Source of the DNA: Paraburkholderia humisilvae
Lineage (GTDB): Bacteria > Pseudomonadota > Gammaproteobacteria > Burkholderiales > Burkholderiaceae
Length of the DNA: 64,000 bases
NCBI RefSeq assembly: GCF_902859855.1
Contig: NZ_CADIKH010000003.1
Span: forward strand, 124,001 to 188,000
Direction of reading: 5' to 3'
This document shows, one piece after another, positions 61,101 through 64,000 of this stretch. Each line of letters opens with the position of its first letter. Position 1 is the first letter of the stretch. Both the position numbers and the translations under genes were made by a program. The notes below the pieces were generated by a model. The model saw nothing but the letters and a program-made list of their open reading frames with translations. It was not told where the DNA came from and made no database searches.

Positions 61101-62755
61101 GACGGCCGGTGAGTCGGTCGAAAAGCGACAGGGCTTCGATATCGGCCGTTTTCAAGCAGTGCCGAGCGCCCAAGAAAGGCGAACAGCAGACCGGACGCGC
61201 ACAGCGAAATGCCCGTCATCGTCAGCGCATAAGGGGCGGCTGCCGCGAACGCGAGTGTTGACGTGTTAGCCCAGACCTGCGTCGCGAGCGTGCGCGTGTC
61301 GATCGGCGAAAGCAACAGCGTCGCGTTCAGCTCGGTGACGACGGAAATGAAGACCAGCGCCGCCGCCGCGCCGAGTCCGGGCGCGGCGAGCGGCAGTTGC
61401 ACGCGCAACAGCGTCTGCGCAGGCCCGAGTCCGAGCGCGCGCGCGGTCTCCCCGAGGCGTTCCTGTGATTGCATCAGCGCGGCACGAACGCTAACGAGCG
61501 CAAGCGGCAGAAACAGAATCGCATACGCGAGGATCAGTAACGTCAAGCCTTGGTAGAGCGGCCGCAACGCATGGACGGCAAGCGATACGATCGCGAGCGC
61601 GACGACCAGACCCGGTACGCCCTGCGCGAGAAAAACCGTCCGCTCGAGCGTGGTCGCGAGCCGCCCAGGATAGCGCGCAAGCAGGAACGCGAGCGGCAGC
61701 GCGATCAGTGTCGTCACCAGCGCAGCAGCAAGACCGAAGCCAACCGACGACAACGTCGCGCCGAACAGCCGCTGCGGCGATACCTCGGCAGGCGTGACCG
61801 CCGCCGCGCCGTGCTGGGTCAGCCAGTAGCCGATCATGCCGAGCGGCACGCCCAGTGTAACGATCGTCAACGCGATGAAGCCGGCCGCAACAACCCAGCG
61901 CCAACGCCCCAGTTCGTAGCGCAGCGCGGAGCGGCGCGCGCCGCGATCGACACGGTCGTAGCGCGCGCTACCTCGGACACGAAACTCGAGCGCGAGACAC
62001 ACGAGGCACAGCCCGATCAGCAGACAGGCGAGCAGCGACGCACCGCCGTTGTCGAAGCTCGTGCGGTATTCCGCGTAGATCTCAGTCGTGAAGGTGCGAA
62101 AGCGCAGCATCTGGAATGCGCCGAATTCCGACAGCACGCCTAGCGCGACCAATAGCATTCCGCCTAGCAGCGCGGGACGCAATTGCGGCAGCACGACGCG
62201 CCCGAACGTGGCCCAGCGGCCGCAACCGAGCGCGCGTGCGCTTTCCTCGAGCGCGGGATCCATCCCGCGCAGCGCAGCCGCAACAGGCAAATAGACAAGG
62301 GGGAAATACGCGGACGTGATGACGAGCAATGCGCCCGCGAAATCCTGCAGATCGAGACTGATCGATACCCACGCGTAGCTCGACACGAAGGCGGGCATCG
62401 CGAGCGGCGCGGCCGTGAGCACCGCCCACGCACCGCGCCCGGGCAGATGCGTGCGTTCGACGAACCACGCGGCCGCGGTGCCGACAATCGCTGATGCGAG
62501 CGTTACGCTGACCGTGATCAGCAACGTATTGCACAGCAGTTCGCCGACCAGCGGCCGGAACACCAGTTCGACCGCATCGGCGAACCCGAACGTCGCAGCG
62601 CGATAGAACGTGAACGCGAGCGGCAGCAGCACGAGCAGCGCGCTCACGCTAGCGGCGGCCAGCAGGCCGCGCGGCGCGTGCCGCGCGGCACGCGCCGGCG
62701 GGTTCGCGGGCGGCGCAGCAGCCATTGCATCGACGATGTCGGTCGCGTCACTCAT
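61097..62755 (-). CDS. Ferric iron ABC transporter permease, double domain (FbpB-like)
   Basis: A 552-residue permease with two six-helix BPD_transp domains. Each half has the EAA-type loop: GMDPALEESARALGCGRWAT near 165 and SQERLGETARALGLGPAQTL near 430. This fused layout is typical of FbpB/SfuB iron transporters. It forms the inner-membrane channel between the binding protein and the ATPase. Confidence 0.92.
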   Translation of the reverse strand: MSDATDIVDAMAAAPPANPPARAARHAPRGLLAAASVSALLVLLPLAFTFYRAATFGFADAVELVFRPLVGELLCNTLLITVSVTLASAIVGTAAAWFVERTHLPGRGAWAVLTAAPLAMPAFVSSYAWVSISLDLQDFAGALLVITSAYFPLVYLPVAAALRGMDPALEESARALGCGRWATFGRVVLPQLRPALLGGMLLVALGVLSEFGAFQMLRFRTFTTEIYAEYRTSFDNGGASLLACLLIGLCLVCLALEFRVRGSARYDRVDRGARRSALRYELGRWRWVVAAGFIALTIVTLGVPLGMIGYWLTQHGAAAVTPAEVSPQRLFGATLSSVGFGLAAALVTTLIALPLAFLLARYPGRLATTLERTVFLAQGVPGLVVALAIVSLAVHALRPLYQGLTLLILAYAILFLPLALVSVRAALMQSQERLGETARALGLGPAQTLLRVQLPLAAPGLGAAAALVFISVVTELNATLLLSPIDTRTLATQVWANTSTLAFAAAAPYALTMTGISLCASGLLFAFLGRSALLENGRYRSPVAFRPTHRPS

Positions 62756-62767
62756 CTCGGTCTTGCG

Positions 62768-63787
62768 CTAAAGCAGTCCTGCCTGGCGCAGCAGTTTGCC
62801 GGCTTTGCTGTCGTCGCCCAACTGTTCGACGCCGATCGACGGCGGCTGCAATTCGTTGAACGGTTTGAGCAGCGGGTCGGGCGCCACGCCCGCGTGCAGC
62901 GGATATTCATAGCTGATGTGGCTGTTCGCGATCAAGGTTTGTGCACGTTCGCTAACGAGGTATTTCAGAAACTGTTGTGCACCGTCCGCATTGTGCGCGC
63001 TCTTCATGACCGCCGCGCCCGACACGTTCACGAGTGCACCGAGATCGCCGTTGCCGAAGTGATAGATCGCACTGCGCGTCGCGCTGTCGCCGAGCTGCGT
63101 GTGCAGACGCGCCCAGTAATAGTTGTTGATCACGCCGGTCGCGACACCGCCGCGATTGACCGCCGCCACCACGCCCTCGTCGTCGTCGAAGATCTGCGCG
63201 TTCGCTTTGAGGCCCTTGAGCCAGTCGAGTGTTTGCGCCTCGCCCTTGACCGCAATCAACGCGCTGACCAGCGGCAGAAAATCCGCATCGCTTGGCGCGA
63301 TGCCGACGCGGCCCTTCCACGCGGGGCTGGCCAGATCGAGGATCGATTGCGGAAGCTGCGCCGGCCGAAGCTTGGCCGTGTTGTACGCGAGCACGCTTTC
63401 TCGCGCGGTCACGCCGACCCAGTCGCCGGACGGAGAGTTATAGCGCGCGGGAATCGCGGCGAGCGTCGCGGCGTCCACTTTGCCGAGCAGCCCTTTTTCT
63501 TCGAGCAGCATCAGTTCCGGCGAATTTTCGGTGAAGTACACGTCGGCCGGCGATGCGGTACCTTCCGCGATCAGTTGCGCGGCAAGCGCCGGGCCTTCGC
63601 CGTTGCGGACCTTCACCGAGATGCCGGTCTGCTTTTCAAAATCCTTGGCGAGCAGGTCGACTACCTGCTCGTGCTGGGCGTTGTAAACCGTAATCGACGC
63701 CGCATGGACACTCATCGAAACCATCGCCACGACCAGCGTCAGCGCCTGCGGCAACCGACGCAGCGCTCTTTGCCACGCACGCTCCAT
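62768..63787 (-). CDS. Ferric iron ABC transporter substrate-binding protein (FbpA-like)
   Basis: A 339-residue exported protein with a signal of about 29 residues (ending VHAAS). The fold opens ITVYNAQHEQVVDLLAKDF near 31 and ends with the tyrosine-containing segment VINNYYWARLHTQLGD near 215 and SYEYPLHAGV; adjacent tyrosines in YYW fit the Fe3+-binding site of FbpA. It captures ferric iron in the periplasm for the following permease. Confidence 0.92.
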   Translation of the reverse strand: MERAWQRALRRLPQALTLVVAMVSMSVHAASITVYNAQHEQVVDLLAKDFEKQTGISVKVRNGEGPALAAQLIAEGTASPADVYFTENSPELMLLEEKGLLGKVDAATLAAIPARYNSPSGDWVGVTARESVLAYNTAKLRPAQLPQSILDLASPAWKGRVGIAPSDADFLPLVSALIAVKGEAQTLDWLKGLKANAQIFDDDEGVVAAVNRGGVATGVINNYYWARLHTQLGDSATRSAIYHFGNGDLGALVNVSGAAVMKSAHNADGAQQFLKYLVSERAQTLIANSHISYEYPLHAGVAPDPLLKPFNELQPPSIGVEQLGDDSKAGKLLRQAGLL

Positions 63788-63853
63788 GAGCCCTGCTCCC
63801 CTTGAGGTTGTGTGAATGTGCGTTCGCGCATGCGGCGCGAACGCGAACCGGCG

Positions 63854-64000
63854 TTATGCGTCGAACAGCCCCGCGCCGACGAACGAACCTTCGCGCACGC
63901 CAGGCGGAACCGCGAAGATCGCGCTGCCGATATGCGTCGTGAACTGGTTCATCATGTCGAACTTCGCCAGCCTTGCGTTGATCGGGATAAAGCCGGTACG
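63854..64000 (-). CDS. Probable Dyp-type peroxidase, C-terminal end only
   Basis: The minus-strand frame entering at the window edge ends at a TAA at 63854-63856 and shows 48 residues. They include TGFIPINARLAKFDMMNQFT and GSAIFAVPPGVREGSFVGAG, ending LFDA, which resembles the C-terminal haem-domain end of Dyp-type peroxidases (EfeB-like). The catalytic parts lie outside the window, so the assignment is provisional. Its place directly upstream of a ferric iron ABC operon on the same strand would fit an iron-related EfeB role. Confidence 0.6.
   Translation of the reverse strand, partial: RTGFIPINARLAKFDMMNQFTTHIGSAIFAVPPGVREGSFVGAGLFDA

Overview
The window is high-GC DNA (about two thirds G+C by eye) with Burkholderiales gene content. 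DUF4148 lipoprotein, EmrAB/NodT efflux, an OtnK/OtnC/OtnI sugar-acid pathway, XoxF and a bacterial tetrahydromethanopterin (H4MPT) gene set all point to a Paraburkholderia/Burkholderia-like chromosome. No tRNA, rRNA, CRISPR array, insertion sequence or phage gene was seen.

Layout. (1) 1-5630: a three-gene minus-strand catabolic operon (FAD/Fe-S 2-hydroxyacid dehydrogenase, FAH/hydratase-family protein, serine/alanine-glyoxylate-type aminotransferase) divergent from a GntR regulator; near-identical TTTGCATGCAAA palindromes sit in front of both. (2) 5672-7369: an orphan hypothetical gene, an AT-rich gap, a strong hairpin, and a secreted methyltransferase-like gene with an apparent one-base frameshift near its end. 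(3) 7471-13754: a D-erythronate catabolic locus: MFS permease, divergent GntR, then denD-otnK-otnC-otnI. (4) 13775-20404: a second, related GntR regulator and a divergent branched-chain-type ABC transporter operon (LivH, fused LivM-LivG, LivF, a hydroxyacyl-CoA/L-gulonate-dehydrogenase-like enzyme, binding protein), closed by a terminator. (5) 20626-22214: PQQ-type sugar dehydrogenase plus cytochrome c, closed by a terminator. (6) 22321-26524: dienelactone hydrolase, a four-repeat membrane protein, a small secreted protein and an OmpR/HK two-component pair.

(7) 26571-48075 is the metabolic core: a C1-oxidation island. On the minus strand lies an eight-gene operon: lanthanide-type methanol dehydrogenase xoxF, cytochrome xoxG, binding protein xoxJ, an unknown secreted protein, a LysR regulator, an intact metallo-beta-lactamase (MBL) protein, a SoxYZ-like carrier, and an MBL homologue that has lost its metal ligands. 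On the plus strand the H4MPT formaldehyde-oxidation genes follow: pterin dehydratase-like, RFAP synthase, mtdB, two ATP-grasp proteins, mch, CitG-like, fae, a Cys-containing secreted protein, a folB-like gene (minus), a sigma-54 activator, dmrB and a dihydropteroate-synthase-like protein. XoxF would make formaldehyde in the periplasm; Fae, MtdB and Mch would carry it to formyl-H4MPT. The last step (the Fhc formyltransferase/hydrolase complex) is not in the window.

(8) 48164-64000: housekeeping and accessory genes: DUF4148 lipoprotein, YCII protein with ECF sigma factor, an orphan PAS histidine kinase, Kup potassium transporter, EmrB-EmrA-NodT efflux operon with a divergent AraC regulator, and an Fbp-type ferric iron ABC transporter next to the C-terminal end of what looks like a Dyp-type peroxidase. 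Both window ends cut genes. Two unlisted small ORFs (31 and 41 codons) are offered as low-confidence candidates.
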